A stretch of DNA of 64,000 nt from Labilithrix sp. (GTDB lineage: Bacteria; Myxococcota_A; Polyangia; Polyangiales; Polyangiaceae): NCBI GenBank assembly GCA_019637175.1, contig JAHBWD010000001.1:1-64000 (forward strand). The letters run 5' to 3'. Positions 40,301 through 48,959 of this stretch are shown one piece after another. The notes under the pieces were generated by a model. It made no database searches and was not told the DNA's origin. It saw only the letters and a list, made by a program, of their open reading frames with translations. Every line of letters starts with the position of its first letter. The first letter of the stretch is position 1. The position numbers and the translations under genes were made by a program.

Positions 40301-42804
40301 AGCTCGCGCGACAGCTCCTTGTCTTGCATCCGCGTCGTCGAGAGGTTCGCGGCCTCGCGGCGGATGTTCACGCGCTTGGCGCGATCCGTCAGGCGATCGC
40401 CGCGCTTCGTGAGGAACGCGACGAGGTTGTCGATGCGATCCTCGGAGTTGTAACGCGCGACGAGCAGGTTCGCGTAGTCGTCGTTGAGCGGATCGAGATC
40501 CGTCGCCTCTTCGAGGCGCTCGAGCGCCTCGTCGGGGCGGCCGGCCTTCACGAGGTACTCGGCGGCGCGCGCGAAGAACATCGCCTGCTGCTTCAGATCG
40601 CCGGTCAAGAGCCCGCGCTGGTGCGCGGCGTTCGCCGCCTTCTCCCACGCCTCGGCGGCGCTGTAGAGGCGGTCGGCGTCTTCCCAGAGCTTGCCGTTGC
40701 GGAGCGCGTCGGCGGCCTCGGCGTACGAGTCGCCGGCGTTGATCACCTCGCCGAGCTGCTCGCGCAGCTCCGCGAGGCGCTGCATGAGCTGCCCGCGCGC
40801 GACGGGATCTTCGATCTGCGGCGCGCCCTCGGCGATGATCGTCGCGGCGAGATCGATGCGTTCGCCCTTCTCGAAGAGGCGCGACGCGGTGAGGATGGCT
40901 TGATCGTCGTCGGTGAGGAGGCGCGCGATGCGGCCCCAAGCTTCGCCGGCCGCGACGAGATCCTTGCGCTTGTCTTCCTGGAGCTTCGCGAGCTTGCGCT
41001 CGAGCTGCACCTTCGTCTCGACGTCGGACTCGATCGTGGCCTCTTGCTCGAGGAGGTTCGCGAGCTCGTCCCAGCGCTGCGACTTCTCGAGCAGGCGCAT
41101 GAGCGCCGTGCGCGCGCTCTCGTCCTTCCGATCGAGCGCGAGGAGCTGGCGCCACGACGCGATCGCGCCGTCGACGTCGCGCAGGTTGCCTTCGCAGAGC
41201 CCGGCGACCTCGCGCAGGCGCTCTTTGCGGCTCTCGAGCTGCTCGGGAACGTTGGCCGTCGCGCGGATGCTCGCGAGGAGCACGTCGCGGAGCTGGCCGT
41301 AGTCACGCTTCGAGCGGAGGTAGTCTTCGGTCCACGCGAGCGCCTCGGGGTGCGACGGATCGCTCTCGAGGACCTCCTTGTACTTCGAGAACGCCTCGGG
41401 CTTCTTGCCCTTGCCCGCGAGCATCTGGGCGGCGTCGAGCACGCCCTGCATCTTCTCCGGCGACATGGGCGCCGGCCGGCGGAAGCCCGTCTCGCCGTCT
41501 TCGGGGCGATCCATCGTCGGCGGCGCATTGGAGATCGCCTTGGGCTGCGCGCTCTCGTGCGCGCGCGCAGCGCCGGGGACGAGGCTCGGTCGCTTCGATG
41601 GCGCGGTGGTCGGCGCGGGGCCGACGGGGCCCGTCCCTTCGCCGCCGAGCGGCGTCGCCGGCGGGGGCTTCGGATCCTGCGCGGCCGCGCTGCCCGAGTC
41701 GACGGCGATCGCGGCGGCCGACGGGTTCGACGCGAGCTCGAGCCTCCCGGGCTCGTCGGCGCGTGACGCGCCGAGCGCGCCTCGCACCTCGGTCGCCATC
41801 GCACCGCTCGGGTTCGCGCCGAGGTAGGCGTTGTAGCGCGCATGCAGCTCGGTCTCCTGCCCGAGCGAGCGCGCGTAGTGCGCGTAGAGCTGGACGCCGC
41901 GATCGTTGCCCGGCTCGATGTCGAGCGCCGCGCCCGCGTAGGCGAGGCCGTGCTCTCCTTCGTAGGCCTCGGCGAGCGTGACGAGGAGCTGCGCGGCGTA
42001 GTTCCGCTCTTCTGCGGGGACCGCTTCGCCCGCCTGGATCCGGTCGAGGACGCTCGACGCGTACTCCTGCTGCAGGGCCGGGTCGGACGCGTCGATCTCG
42101 CGCGCCGACGCGAGCGCGCGCGTCGCGCCCTGGAGATCGCCGGCGAGCTTGCGCGTCGCGGCTTCGTCGCGCATGAGACCCACGCGGCGGCCCGGATCCT
42201 GCTCGAGCTGGAGCTCGGCGCCGTAGAGCGGCACGGCGTTCTGCCACTCCTGCGTCTGCTTGTAGAGCTCGCGCGCGTTGTAGATGGCGTAGGCGCTCGT
42301 GGGATCGAGCTCGATCGCCTTCTTGTAGTTCTCGATCGCCTTCTTCGGCTGCGCGAGGGGCGCTTCCGACCAGAGGCGCCCGAGCTCCTCGTGCATCCCC
42401 GCGAGCTCGCCGCGCAGCTCGGGGTTCTGGGCGGCGAGGGGAGCGAGCGCCTTGGCCCGCCGATCGAGCAGCGCCACGAGCGCTTTCGTGTCTCCCTTGT
42501 CGCGATAGAGCTGCGCGAGCCTCTCGGCGGCGACTTGGGCCGTCGGGTCCTTGTCGATCGCCATCATCAGCACGCGCGCGGCGCGGTGCGCGTCGCCGAG
42601 CGTCGTCGACCAGACGTTCGCTGCCTCCGCGAGCCAGTGGGCTGCGTAGGCCGGATCGCGTGTCTCCGAGCCGACGCGCTCGAGGAGCATGGCGTAGGCC
42701 TTCGGGTCCGCTTCGCCGGCCTGGTGCGCGTAAGCCAGCGATTCCTCGTCGTGCGGATTCTCGACGAGACGCTGGACGAGCCTGTCGATTTCGGCGCGAT
42801 CCAT
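37396..42804 (-). CDS. 1802-residue TPR-type scaffold protein
   Basis: Starts MDRAEIDRLVQRLVENPHDE with no signal peptide, so cytoplasmic. Two-helix repeats run through most of its length, for example LADEL-like patterns DPTAQVAAERLAQLYRDKGD, DPSHPEALAWTEDYLRSKRD and NEAL-type WDELANLLEQEATIESDVET. A Pro/Ser/Ala linker lies near residues 325-430 (PPPATPLGGEGTGPVGPAPT). The last ~290 residues are Lys/Pro/Glu-rich and presumably disordered (APPARKDEKKEDKAEKKAAP, then Glu/Asp-rich to the end). Large TPR proteins of this kind serve as scaffolds in myxobacterial motility and secretion complexes. The partner is unknown. It lies downstream of a kinase on the same strand with a 108-base gap, and may be its target. 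Confidence 0.85.
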   Translation of the reverse strand: MDRAEIDRLVQRLVENPHDEESLAYAHQAGEADPKAYAMLLERVGSETRDPAYAAHWLAEAANVWSTTLGDAHRAARVLMMAIDKDPTAQVAAERLAQLYRDKGDTKALVALLDRRAKALAPLAAQNPELRGELAGMHEELGRLWSEAPLAQPKKAIENYKKAIELDPTSAYAIYNARELYKQTQEWQNAVPLYGAELQLEQDPGRRVGLMRDEAATRKLAGDLQGATRALASAREIDASDPALQQEYASSVLDRIQAGEAVPAEERNYAAQLLVTLAEAYEGEHGLAYAGAALDIEPGNDRGVQLYAHYARSLGQETELHARYNAYLGANPSGAMATEVRGALGASRADEPGRLELASNPSAAAIAVDSGSAAAQDPKPPPATPLGGEGTGPVGPAPTTAPSKRPSLVPGAARAHESAQPKAISNAPPTMDRPEDGETGFRRPAPMSPEKMQGVLDAAQMLAGKGKKPEAFSKYKEVLESDPSHPEALAWTEDYLRSKRDYGQLRDVLLASIRATANVPEQLESRKERLREVAGLCEGNLRDVDGAIASWRQLLALDRKDESARTALMRLLEKSQRWDELANLLEQEATIESDVETKVQLERKLAKLQEDKRKDLVAAGEAWGRIARLLTDDDQAILTASRLFEKGERIDLAATIIAEGAPQIEDPVARGQLMQRLAELREQLGEVINAGDSYAEAADALRNGKLWEDADRLYSAAEAWEKAANAAHQRGLLTGDLKQQAMFFARAAEYLVKAGRPDEALERLEEATDLDPLNDDYANLLVARYNSEDRIDNLVAFLTKRGDRLTDRAKRVNIRREAANLSTTRMQDKELSRELWLKLLEDGDDKEALERLIDDAVEREDHTEAATLLRRLGQNTVDKAEKARVALREAELLAEGVGDVDTAISRYELILSDLDSTCRPALQAIADLQEARGSLAEAADALERELKLVADVQERGQIAARLARLYEKLDDARNAIRALDLVRKADLEDFDALTRLCELCELTEQWGRVAELLVERIEIEADEQEVVELTKKLASILADKLDRGDEALGALTDLADQGEASVRQAYIDLGDRLGWKGIVASKLKDWWFDARHGAERTAALHGAFERFAEVGRDADAVTVAIELIRTKGANKKLAEHLEELAVKTGDHDALTVSHELLAREVQGEERGHELVRQAEIRVRAGMPRNDAISHGEQGLPFVPPSEAEPLLERLAQLAAKPVEVIDLYERQVTRSKAPNDRVRALARAAQVASTRGQPERARGFFELALSGAPSDDTLNALEQSAREGDKFGGGDRLRRALCQALAAGGHGARDGGRSRANLLRRAAMITHKDLNDIEQAFSWLADALVAHVDPLTLDMLESLGMGGGDPRRAEAALTHALGEVFDGPLVRQLLARRAKIRRDQLVEPVNAAADLKKLHDLSPTDQAVMDELAGLLMELSDYKSLVQLYEDQILRGKDMNARAELARKVARVWEEQLADAREAADAWRRVLRMKAGDTEATQGLERSKSNQLKKPEGDPKFVYAPPKLVSEQPVAPPARKDEKKEDKAEKKAAPAPVEPATNGPSKRPSSPRLPAVEVTQATSTRTAPTKQSPQPVKAAKASAPPASERPRSVPPPLPVQKSDPPKPLNDVAAAMRGIGLESEIDASLDRLELDPPTGTSLPVDMGLTHESAPSTEELVSRGSMTDEITSFPHTLRGSPGTERPGDPATIGPPATEETGDAKTGEAELPHEELGSTDLLDVEEPTGVGIDMEGLKATQARAQAATSTEDDEEIVIADDLAEIVDDAKRIEDEEERTDAGVPLPPRR

Positions 42805-42912
42805 CCGCGCCGAGGCTAACACCTCGGGCCTCGCGCGAGCAATTTGAACGTGCGCGACAGGAGCGCGAATTCTGGTCGGATTCTGCGGGCTTCTTGCGAA
42901 GACCCGCGGCGC

Positions 42913-44448
42913 TCAGTCTCCGAGGATGCCGTAGCCGGGCGGCGTCGGCGTCGTCGCCTGCGGCGATCCGGGAGGCGGCTTCGCCTGCGGCGCGGGCTTT
43001 CCCTTGCCGCCCTTGGTGTGCTTGCCGCTCGCTGCAGAGGCGGGCGGCTGCGCCTTCGGCAGCGAGTCCGGCGTGATCGTGGGCGGGTCGGTCGTCGCCG
43101 GCTCGGCGGACGGTCGAGCTGTCGCCGCGGTCGCGCTCGCCTCGACGGTCGACGCGATCGGAACGGTCGCGCTCGGCGCCGTCTTCGCGCGCCCGGCCAT
43201 CCCGAGGTAGACGCCGACGGCGGCTCCGACGACCAGCAGCGGCGCGGCGATGAGGAGTATCGGTACCCGCCGCTTCGGTTTCGGGAGCGGCACGGCGGGC
43301 GGCCGCATCGAGTCGGGGATCGGGATGCCCGCGGCGTTCGTGATCGAGGCGCGCACGCCGCTCGTGAGCGCCCCTTGCGCCTCGAGCGCCGCGAGCAGCT
43401 CACCGGCGAAGATCTCCGCGCTCGCCGGGCGCTCGTTGGGATCCTTCGAGAGCGTCCGCATCACGACGTCCTCGAGCTCCTTCGGCACGAGCGCCTCGGG
43501 GCAGGCCTCGTTCGGGCGCTTCGGCGTCGACTTGATGTGGCGCGCCATGACGACGACCGCGTCGTTGTCGGTGAAGGGCGGGCGCCCCGCGAGCATCTGG
43601 TAGAGGATCACGGCGAGCGAATACAGATCGCTCCGCGCGTCGAGCGGCTTTCCCTGGGCCTGCTCGGGCGACATGTAGCGCGGCGTTCCGAAGACGGTGC
43701 CCGCCTGCGTCTCGACGACGTTCATCGGGTTCGGCTCGCCGGCGTCGATCATCTTCGCGATGCCGAAGTCGAGCACCTTGACGATCTCGTCGTGGGCGTC
43801 GCCGCCGTCGGCCGCCGGGCGCACGGCGCTCGTGAGGACGCGCGCGAAGAAGAGGTTGTCGGGCTTGAGATCGCGATGAATGATCCCCTTGGCGTGCGCT
43901 TCGCCGAGCGAGCGCAGGGCCTGGCGAGCCGCGTCGACGGCGAGCGGCGCCGGCATGCGGCCGACGCGGGCGATGCGCTGGCCGAGGCTCTCGCCTTCGA
44001 GCAGCTCCATCGCGAGGTAGAACTCGCCGCTCTCGCTCTGACCGAAGTCGAACACCGTGACCGTGTTGGGGGAGGCGAGCAGGCTGTTGGCGCGCGCTTC
44101 ACGCATGAAGCGCGCTTTCGCCGATTCGTCGACCGCGCGGTCGCCGCGGAGGATCTTGATCGCCACCTCGCGACCCATCGCGTGCTGTTTGGCCCGATAG
44201 ACGGTGCCCATCGATCCGGCGCCGAGCTTGGCGAGGATCGTGTAGCGACCTTCGAGCGTCCGGCCGACCATGGGATCCGGCGGCGCGCCCGAAGCCGCGC
44301 CGTCGCCGTGCTCGACCAAGTCGCGCGGCCTCACGAGGGCGAGCCCGTCGGTCGGACAGGTCGTCGGGGCGTCGTTTTCCGGCCATTTCCTCCGGCAGCG
44401 CGGGCAGACGAGGACCTTCGGCTCGGAAGGAACCGTGTCATCCGGCAT
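42913..44448 (-). CDS. Ser/Thr protein kinase with N-terminal zinc ribbon and membrane anchor
   Basis: 511 residues from the ATG at 44448 (MPDDTVPSEPKVLVCPRCRR). Two Cys pairs of a zinc ribbon are visible, CPRC and CPTDG (residues about 15-33; one expected Cys in the second pair is missing). The kinase domain spans about residues 60-325: LGAGSMGTVYRAKQ, EVAIKILRGD, HRDLKPDNLFFA, DFGIAKM, and TPRYMSPEQAQGK. A Pro-rich segment and one membrane helix follow (PILLIAAPLLVVGAAVGVYL, about residues 405-425), with a Ser/Thr/Pro-rich outer tail. It is the gene immediately upstream of the giant TPR gene on the same strand, and divergent from the barrel gene at 44582. Confidence 0.92.
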   Translation of the reverse strand: MPDDTVPSEPKVLVCPRCRRKWPENDAPTTCPTDGLALVRPRDLVEHGDGAASGAPPDPMVGRTLEGRYTILAKLGAGSMGTVYRAKQHAMGREVAIKILRGDRAVDESAKARFMREARANSLLASPNTVTVFDFGQSESGEFYLAMELLEGESLGQRIARVGRMPAPLAVDAARQALRSLGEAHAKGIIHRDLKPDNLFFARVLTSAVRPAADGGDAHDEIVKVLDFGIAKMIDAGEPNPMNVVETQAGTVFGTPRYMSPEQAQGKPLDARSDLYSLAVILYQMLAGRPPFTDNDAVVVMARHIKSTPKRPNEACPEALVPKELEDVVMRTLSKDPNERPASAEIFAGELLAALEAQGALTSGVRASITNAAGIPIPDSMRPPAVPLPKPKRRVPILLIAAPLLVVGAAVGVYLGMAGRAKTAPSATVPIASTVEASATAATARPSAEPATTDPPTITPDSLPKAQPPASAASGKHTKGGKGKPAPQAKPPPGSPQATTPTPPGYGILGD

Positions 44449-44581
44449 GCGCGCCGTGGAGGGGAGCGACACGTGTAGGACAATCGTCTCTCGGCATCGC
44501 CCGCGACGCAAGCCGCGCCTGTCTCGAAAGACGTCGTCACGCCACCCGGGACGCGCCGAAAAAGAGTGCTAGAGCGAGGGT

Positions 44582-45352
44582 ATGCGCCGATCGTGCGTTG
44601 CGTCATTCGTCGTCGCCGGCGCGTGCATTTCGGCGGTCGCGTCGGGTCAGCCGAGCGAGCTGCCTCCGCCTCCGCTCCCGCCGCCCGGATCGGAGCCTTC
44701 GTCGCCTCCGCCGCATGAGCCGCGCTCCGCGCCGCGCGCGCCGCCGCGCCCCACGCGAGCGGCGCCGCCGCCGTACGAAGAGCGCATCCCGCCGGCGAGC
44801 ACGCCGCTGCCGCGTCGCGGCTTCCAGATCGCCGTGCGCTCGGGCCTCGCGGTACCGCTCGGAGAGGCGGTTCCGAATCGGGGGCTGGGAGAGACATGGA
44901 GCCCGCAGCTTCTGACCTGGGTCGACGTCGGCGGCAAGCCGATCCCGGAGCTCTTCATCGGCGGCTACCTCGCGACGGGCCTCGGCGGCGTCGGCGACGG
45001 CCAGGCGTGCTCGAGCTGCACGGCGTATTCGTTCCGTATCGGCGCGCAGATCCAGTACCACTTCCAACCGGCGAACAAGGTCGATCCGTGGATCGGCTAC
45101 GGCCTCGGCTGGGACTTCTCCGGCGTCTTCACCTCGGCGCGCTTCGGCAGAGCGGGGTCGCTCCGGCTGAGCGGCCCCGAATTCGCGCACCTGATGGGCG
45201 GCCTCGACTTCCGGATCTCGCGCGTGTTCGGCGTCGGCCCTTTCGCCGACTTCGCGCTCGGCACGTACACGACGGCCGACGGCGGCTCGATCCCGGACAC
45301 CGCGCTCCACCAGTGGCTCATCGTCGGAGCCAAGTTCACCTTCTTCCCCTGA
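44582..45352 (+). CDS. outer-membrane beta-barrel protein
   Basis: 256 residues. The signal peptide MRRSCVASFVVAGACISAVA is followed by a Pro-rich head of about 60 residues. The remaining 190 residues have alternating hydrophobic strands and Gly turns: FQIAVRSGLAVPLGEA, LFIGGYLATGLGGV, WIGYGLGWDFSGVF, and FDFALGTY-like FADFALGTYTTADG. It ends LIVGAKFTFFP, a barrel-type terminus with aromatic residues. The CSSC motif (GQACSSCTAY) in a surface loop is unusual. It resembles small OmpA/OmpW-like barrels of unknown role. Convergent with the peptidase gene at 45359. Confidence 0.75.
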   Translation: MRRSCVASFVVAGACISAVASGQPSELPPPPLPPPGSEPSSPPPHEPRSAPRAPPRPTRAAPPPYEERIPPASTPLPRRGFQIAVRSGLAVPLGEAVPNRGLGETWSPQLLTWVDVGGKPIPELFIGGYLATGLGGVGDGQACSSCTAYSFRIGAQIQYHFQPANKVDPWIGYGLGWDFSGVFTSARFGRAGSLRLSGPEFAHLMGGLDFRISRVFGVGPFADFALGTYTTADGGSIPDTALHQWLIVGAKFTFFP

Positions 45353-45358
45353 CGTCGA

Positions 45359-46192
45359 TCACTTGAGGGGAAGCACGTTGCGCGGATCGCAGACGACGCT
45401 CACGTTGTCGGCGAGGAGCGGAGCGCCGGCGGGCACCTTCGCGAGGTCGACGCCTTCGCGCACCCGCCGCACCTCGAGGTGGAGGTGCACGAGCGAGGGC
45501 GAGCCGGTGTCGCCCACCGCGCCGACGAGATCGCCTTCCTTCAGTGACGCGCCCGGCGAGAGGCCCGCCGCGATCGAGTCGAGGTGGCCGAAGAGCACGA
45601 CGTAGTCGCGAAGGCGCCCGCCTTCGCGCAGCGTGTTGCGCGTCACCACCGTCGTACCGAAGAGCGGACCGGTGTAGAGCACCTCGGCGTCGCCCTCCTG
45701 GTGATCGAGCGCGAGGTTCTTCACCGGCGTGCCTTTCGCTTGCGGCAGATCGACGCCGCCGTGCCCGACGTGCGAGAGCGTGCGCCCGCGGCGCTGCTGC
45801 GGATCGGGTCGGTCGAGATCGTAGCCGCTCACCACGTAGTGCCCTCCCGGAAGGCCCGGAGGGATCGGATATCGATAGGCGTCGTAGTCGCTCGGCCGAT
45901 CGGGCAGGCGAGGGATCTGCTCGTACTGCGTGAGCCGGCCCGACTTCTCTCGATGCGTGTTCGACAGCGCGGGCGCGGCCGGACCGTCGTCGGCGCCGCG
46001 CGTGAGGTGAACGCACGCGTCGTTGTCCGGCGCGGTCCCGGGTGGGCAGGCCGCGAGGCGGAGCGCGCCGGCGAGAGGCGCTGCGCCCTCCGCCGGGGCG
46101 ATCGCGACGCGCAGCGGGGCGGGCGGGCGCGAGCGAGCGCCCAGGACGACGAACGAGAGGAGCGCCCCTCCTGCCCAAAGCCACCGGATCAC
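45359..46192 (-). CDS. LytM-type M23 peptidase family protein
   Basis: 277 residues from a GTG at 46192 (VIRWLWAGGALLSFVVLGAR gives a membrane or signal segment). The C-terminal LytM domain shows the metal-site residues: HVGHGGVDLPQAKGTPV with the first His and Asp, and LVHLHLEVRR with the HxH motif. TLREGGRLRDYVVLFGHLDS and GDTGSPS fit the family. Such proteins cleave peptidoglycan cross-links or activate amidases. The core appears complete, so catalytic activity is expected. No clear ribosome site precedes the GTG, which weakens the start choice. It is divergent from the barrel-thioredoxin gene at 46265. Confidence 0.86.
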   Translation of the reverse strand: MIRWLWAGGALLSFVVLGARSRPPAPLRVAIAPAEGAAPLAGALRLAACPPGTAPDNDACVHLTRGADDGPAAPALSNTHREKSGRLTQYEQIPRLPDRPSDYDAYRYPIPPGLPGGHYVVSGYDLDRPDPQQRRGRTLSHVGHGGVDLPQAKGTPVKNLALDHQEGDAEVLYTGPLFGTTVVTRNTLREGGRLRDYVVLFGHLDSIAAGLSPGASLKEGDLVGAVGDTGSPSLVHLHLEVRRVREGVDLAKVPAGAPLLADNVSVVCDPRNVLPLK

Positions 46193-46264
46193 GAAGGAAA
46201 AGACTATCAGGGATGACGCTGCATTCCTCGCGAAACCAAGCTCTGCGGCGCGCGTAAGGCCGTC

Positions 46265-47596
46265 ATGAGGACGTTGCTCGCGGCGGCTCTGGGGGCGATC
46301 GCGCTCCTTTACGCTCCCTTCGCTTCGGCGCAGTGCACCACGTGCAGCCCACTCTCGCTCCCGTCGTCGACGCTCGTCGGGCCCGATCTGCAGGCCGCGC
46401 GCGAGGCGAGCTGGGCGATCGTGACGCAAGGCACGACCGGCTGGGTCGGCTTCCCGCGGCAGCTCGCGGACAACGCGCCCTTCGAGGCGCGCCACGGCGC
46501 GCGCTACGATCTCTTCCTCACGACGATCCAGGCGACGGCGCTCCATCGCAGCGGCCTCGGCGTCGACGTGGTCGCGCCGTTCGGCCTGCTCGCGAGCCGC
46601 ACGGGCGCCGAGCGCCGTAGCGAGCTCTCCTTCGGCGACGCCGAGGTGCGCGGTCGCGGCACGACGCTCCTCGGCCGCTCGGTGAGGCTCACCGCGATCG
46701 CGGGCGCCGCGCTCCCGACGGGAGGCTACACGCCCCGGAGCGGCGCCGAGGCGCTCGGCGAGTCGTCGCGCGCGCTCACCATCGGCCGCGGCGTCTTCTG
46801 GGCCCTCGCGGAGGTCGAAGCGCGCTGGGAGCCGTCGCGCCACCTCGCGCTCACCGCCAGCGCGCAAGGAAGGGCGCCGCTCGGCGAAGCCGCCGACGGC
46901 TTCCGCTGGGGACCGGAGCTTCGCACGCTCGGCGAGATCGAGGCGCGCCCGATCGCGCCGATCGGGCTCGCGCTCGGAGGCGAGCTCTCGCTGCGCGGCA
47001 ACGGCTCGATCGTCGATCCGTTCTTGAACGAGCGCGTCGCGTCGGAGAACGTGGGCGCGACGATCGTCTCGATCGTCCCCAGCGTGCGCGCGAGCCTCGG
47101 CGGCGGCGTCTCGGCGTCGCTGAGCGGGCGCGTGCCCGTCCATCAAGATCTCGTCGGCCTCCAGTTCCAGCAAGGCCCCGGCGTTTTCCTCGGCGTGGGC
47201 TACGCGTTTCCGATCGGCGGCTCGGCGCGCGTGCCCGCGGCGCCCTCGGAGAAGGCCGCGACGCACGAAGAAGCGCAGAAGACGCGCTACGTCGTGCGCG
47301 AGTACGGCGCCGACTGGTGCGACGCCTGCAAGCGCCTCGAGCCGCTCTTCGAGGCTTCGAAGCGAGCGCGCGCCGACGTGCGCTTCGAGCGCGTCGACGT
47401 CACCGACTGGAGCGAGGCCGAGCTCGCGCGCCGCGTGCCGGGCGCCACGTCGCTGCCGATCGTCGAGGTGTCGAGGGCCGACGGGACGCTGCTCGCGCGC
47501 CTCGAAGGAGAGAACGCGTTCTCGTTCGCCGGCCATCTCGACCGCGCCGACCGAACGTCACCGATCACGCGCACACACAAGGAGGAGGCCCGATGA
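46265..47596 (+). CDS. beta-barrel/thioredoxin fusion protein
   Basis: 443 residues. The signal peptide MRTLLAAALGAIALLYAPFA cleaves before QCTTCSPLSL, so a CxxC pair stands near the mature N-terminus. Residues 40-320 are beta-rich with barrel-like strands (LGVDVVAPFGLLASRTG, RLTAIAGAALPTGGYTP, VFLGVGYAFPIGG). Residues 335-435 are a thioredoxin-like domain: RYVVREYGADWCDACKRLEP, with the WCDAC redox motif near residue 351, and TSLPIVEVSRADGTLLARLE containing the cis-Pro (SLPI). A single chain combining an outer-membrane barrel and thioredoxin is unusual. It is coupled by ATGA overlap to a CPFC redoxin lipoprotein. Confidence 0.8.
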   Translation: MRTLLAAALGAIALLYAPFASAQCTTCSPLSLPSSTLVGPDLQAAREASWAIVTQGTTGWVGFPRQLADNAPFEARHGARYDLFLTTIQATALHRSGLGVDVVAPFGLLASRTGAERRSELSFGDAEVRGRGTTLLGRSVRLTAIAGAALPTGGYTPRSGAEALGESSRALTIGRGVFWALAEVEARWEPSRHLALTASAQGRAPLGEAADGFRWGPELRTLGEIEARPIAPIGLALGGELSLRGNGSIVDPFLNERVASENVGATIVSIVPSVRASLGGGVSASLSGRVPVHQDLVGLQFQQGPGVFLGVGYAFPIGGSARVPAAPSEKAATHEEAQKTRYVVREYGADWCDACKRLEPLFEASKRARADVRFERVDVTDWSEAELARRVPGATSLPIVEVSRADGTLLARLEGENAFSFAGHLDRADRTSPITRTHKEEAR

Positions 47597-48213
47597 AATC
47601 GCTCATGTCCGCCGTCGTCGTCACCGCGTTGAGCTTCGTGATGGCCTGCACCACCGAGACGGGCGGAGGCTCGAGCGCGCGCGGCGACGAGGATCCCGGC
47701 TTGCCGCGGCAGGAAGCGGTGACGCCGCCGAGCGCGAGCCCCTCCGAGCCGGGCGCGCCTTCGCAGGCCGAGTACCTGCTGCCGTCGTGGATGCGTGAGG
47801 ACGTGCAGCCGAAGAGCGCGCGCTTCTCCCAGACGCATGGGCTCGACAGCTATCGAGGCAAGACGGTCGTGGTGATCCTGCTCGAGGGCTTCTGCCCGTT
47901 CTGCCGTTCGAACTCGGTCGTCGCCCAGGCGCTCCAAGACGAGCTCGACGCCGAGAAGCTCGACGTCCAGATCGTGGTGCTCGGCGACGCCGCCGCGTCC
48001 GAATTCGCCTCGCGCGTCTCGCTGCCGATCTTCCGCGACGCCGACGGTCGCGCCTGGGAAGAGATGCGCAAGGGCGCCTCGAAGCACGACACGTTCGTCT
48101 TCGGGCCGAACGGCCTCCGGACGCACTTCCTCCACGGGACGTATCAGGGAGAGCCGGCACGATGGCGCACCGAGATCGGCGCCGAGGTACGCAAGGTCGC
48201 GCGGAAGCTCTGA
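47593..48213 (+). CDS. TlpA-like redoxin lipoprotein (CPFC)
   Basis: 206 residues, MKSLMSAVVVTALSFVMAC, with a lipobox. A Pro/Ser/Gly-rich tether leads into a redoxin fold: YRGKTVVVILLEGFCPFCRS, with the CxxC redox motif as CPFC, then VQIVVLGDAAASEFASRVSL and PIFRDADGRAWEEMRKGA. FVFGPNGLRTHFLHGTYQGE ends it. It likely transfers electrons or disulfides in the envelope together with the fused thioredoxin encoded just upstream (ATG overlaps that stop). The substrate is unknown. Confidence 0.85.
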   Translation: MKSLMSAVVVTALSFVMACTTETGGGSSARGDEDPGLPRQEAVTPPSASPSEPGAPSQAEYLLPSWMREDVQPKSARFSQTHGLDSYRGKTVVVILLEGFCPFCRSNSVVAQALQDELDAEKLDVQIVVLGDAAASEFASRVSLPIFRDADGRAWEEMRKGASKHDTFVFGPNGLRTHFLHGTYQGEPARWRTEIGAEVRKVARKL

Positions 48214-48245
48214 CCTTTGACGGCTCACATGGTAAGGAAGGGCGC

Positions 48246-48959
48246 ATGCCGATCCGCGACGATCTCACGGCGCTCTTCGATGCCGAACGAGCCGCGCGTA
48301 AGCTCCATACCGCTCTGATCACGCAAGCTCGCGCCGAGCTCGTCCCTGAGCTCGCCGAGGCGACGCGCCAGGCGCAGGCGATGACCGACGAGGCCGAGGT
48401 CTCCCTCCGCCTCGCGCGCATCGCGGTCGTGCTCGGGGATCTCGACGGGGGCGACGTCGTCGATCTCTTGATCGACATCCTCGGCAGCGCGTCGCCCGAG
48501 GCGCGCATCGCCGCGGGCGAGTCGCTCGAGGGCCTCGCGTTCGATCGCTTCAAGGAGGTCGCGCTCGGCGTCGAGCGCGCGGTCAAGCGCTTGCCGAAGG
48601 GGAGCCCCGCGCTCTCGGAGCTGCCCTTCTTGCTCGCCGAGGTGGGCGAACCCGGCTGCGTGAAGCTGCTCGGGCTCTTCCTCAAGCTCGAAGACGCCGA
48701 CGCGGTCGCGTCGGCGATCGAGGCCGTCGCCGAGCTCGGCGATCCCGCGGCGATCCCGCTCCTCGCGCCGCTCGAGAGGGACGCGCGTCAGGTGCAGCTC
48801 GAAGAGGAGGGGGGCGAGGGCGAGCGCGTCGGCCTCGGCGATCTGGCGCACGAAGCGCGCGAGATCCTCGAGGAGCTCGCGCGGAGCGCGCAGCAGGGCG
48901 GCCCCGGCCGCGCCGAGCCTCGCGCGCACGACGGCAAGAGAGGGCGAGGATCGCGGTGA
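48246..48959 (+). CDS. HEAT-repeat protein of unknown function
   Basis: 237 residues from ATG 48246. Helical hairpins repeat: VVDLLIDILGSASPEARIAA, ALSELPFLLAEVGEPGCVKL, and ASAIEAVAELGDPAAIPLLA. These are typical HEAT units. There is no signal peptide. The C-terminal ~30 residues are basic and Gly/Arg-rich (GRAEPRAHDGKRGRGSR), perhaps a binding tail. It overlaps the methyltransferase start (GTGA) and so is likely its partner or regulator. It follows the redoxin by 32 bases. Confidence 0.75.
   Translation: MPIRDDLTALFDAERAARKLHTALITQARAELVPELAEATRQAQAMTDEAEVSLRLARIAVVLGDLDGGDVVDLLIDILGSASPEARIAAGESLEGLAFDRFKEVALGVERAVKRLPKGSPALSELPFLLAEVGEPGCVKLLGLFLKLEDADAVASAIEAVAELGDPAAIPLLAPLERDARQVQLEEEGGEGERVGLGDLAHEAREILEELARSAQQGGPGRAEPRAHDGKRGRGSR

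Noticed and set aside
37067..41155. A long leftward open frame of 1362 codons inside the giant TPR gene.
   Set aside because: Arg/Ala-rich protein without any motif, a byproduct of very high third-position GC. The 1802-residue frame has TPR pattern and a proper start.
38560..41766. A rightward open frame of 1068 codons antisense to the giant TPR gene.
   Set aside because: Composition is Leu/Arg/Glu-biased as expected for the complement of Glu/Ala-rich coding sequence, with no start site or motif.
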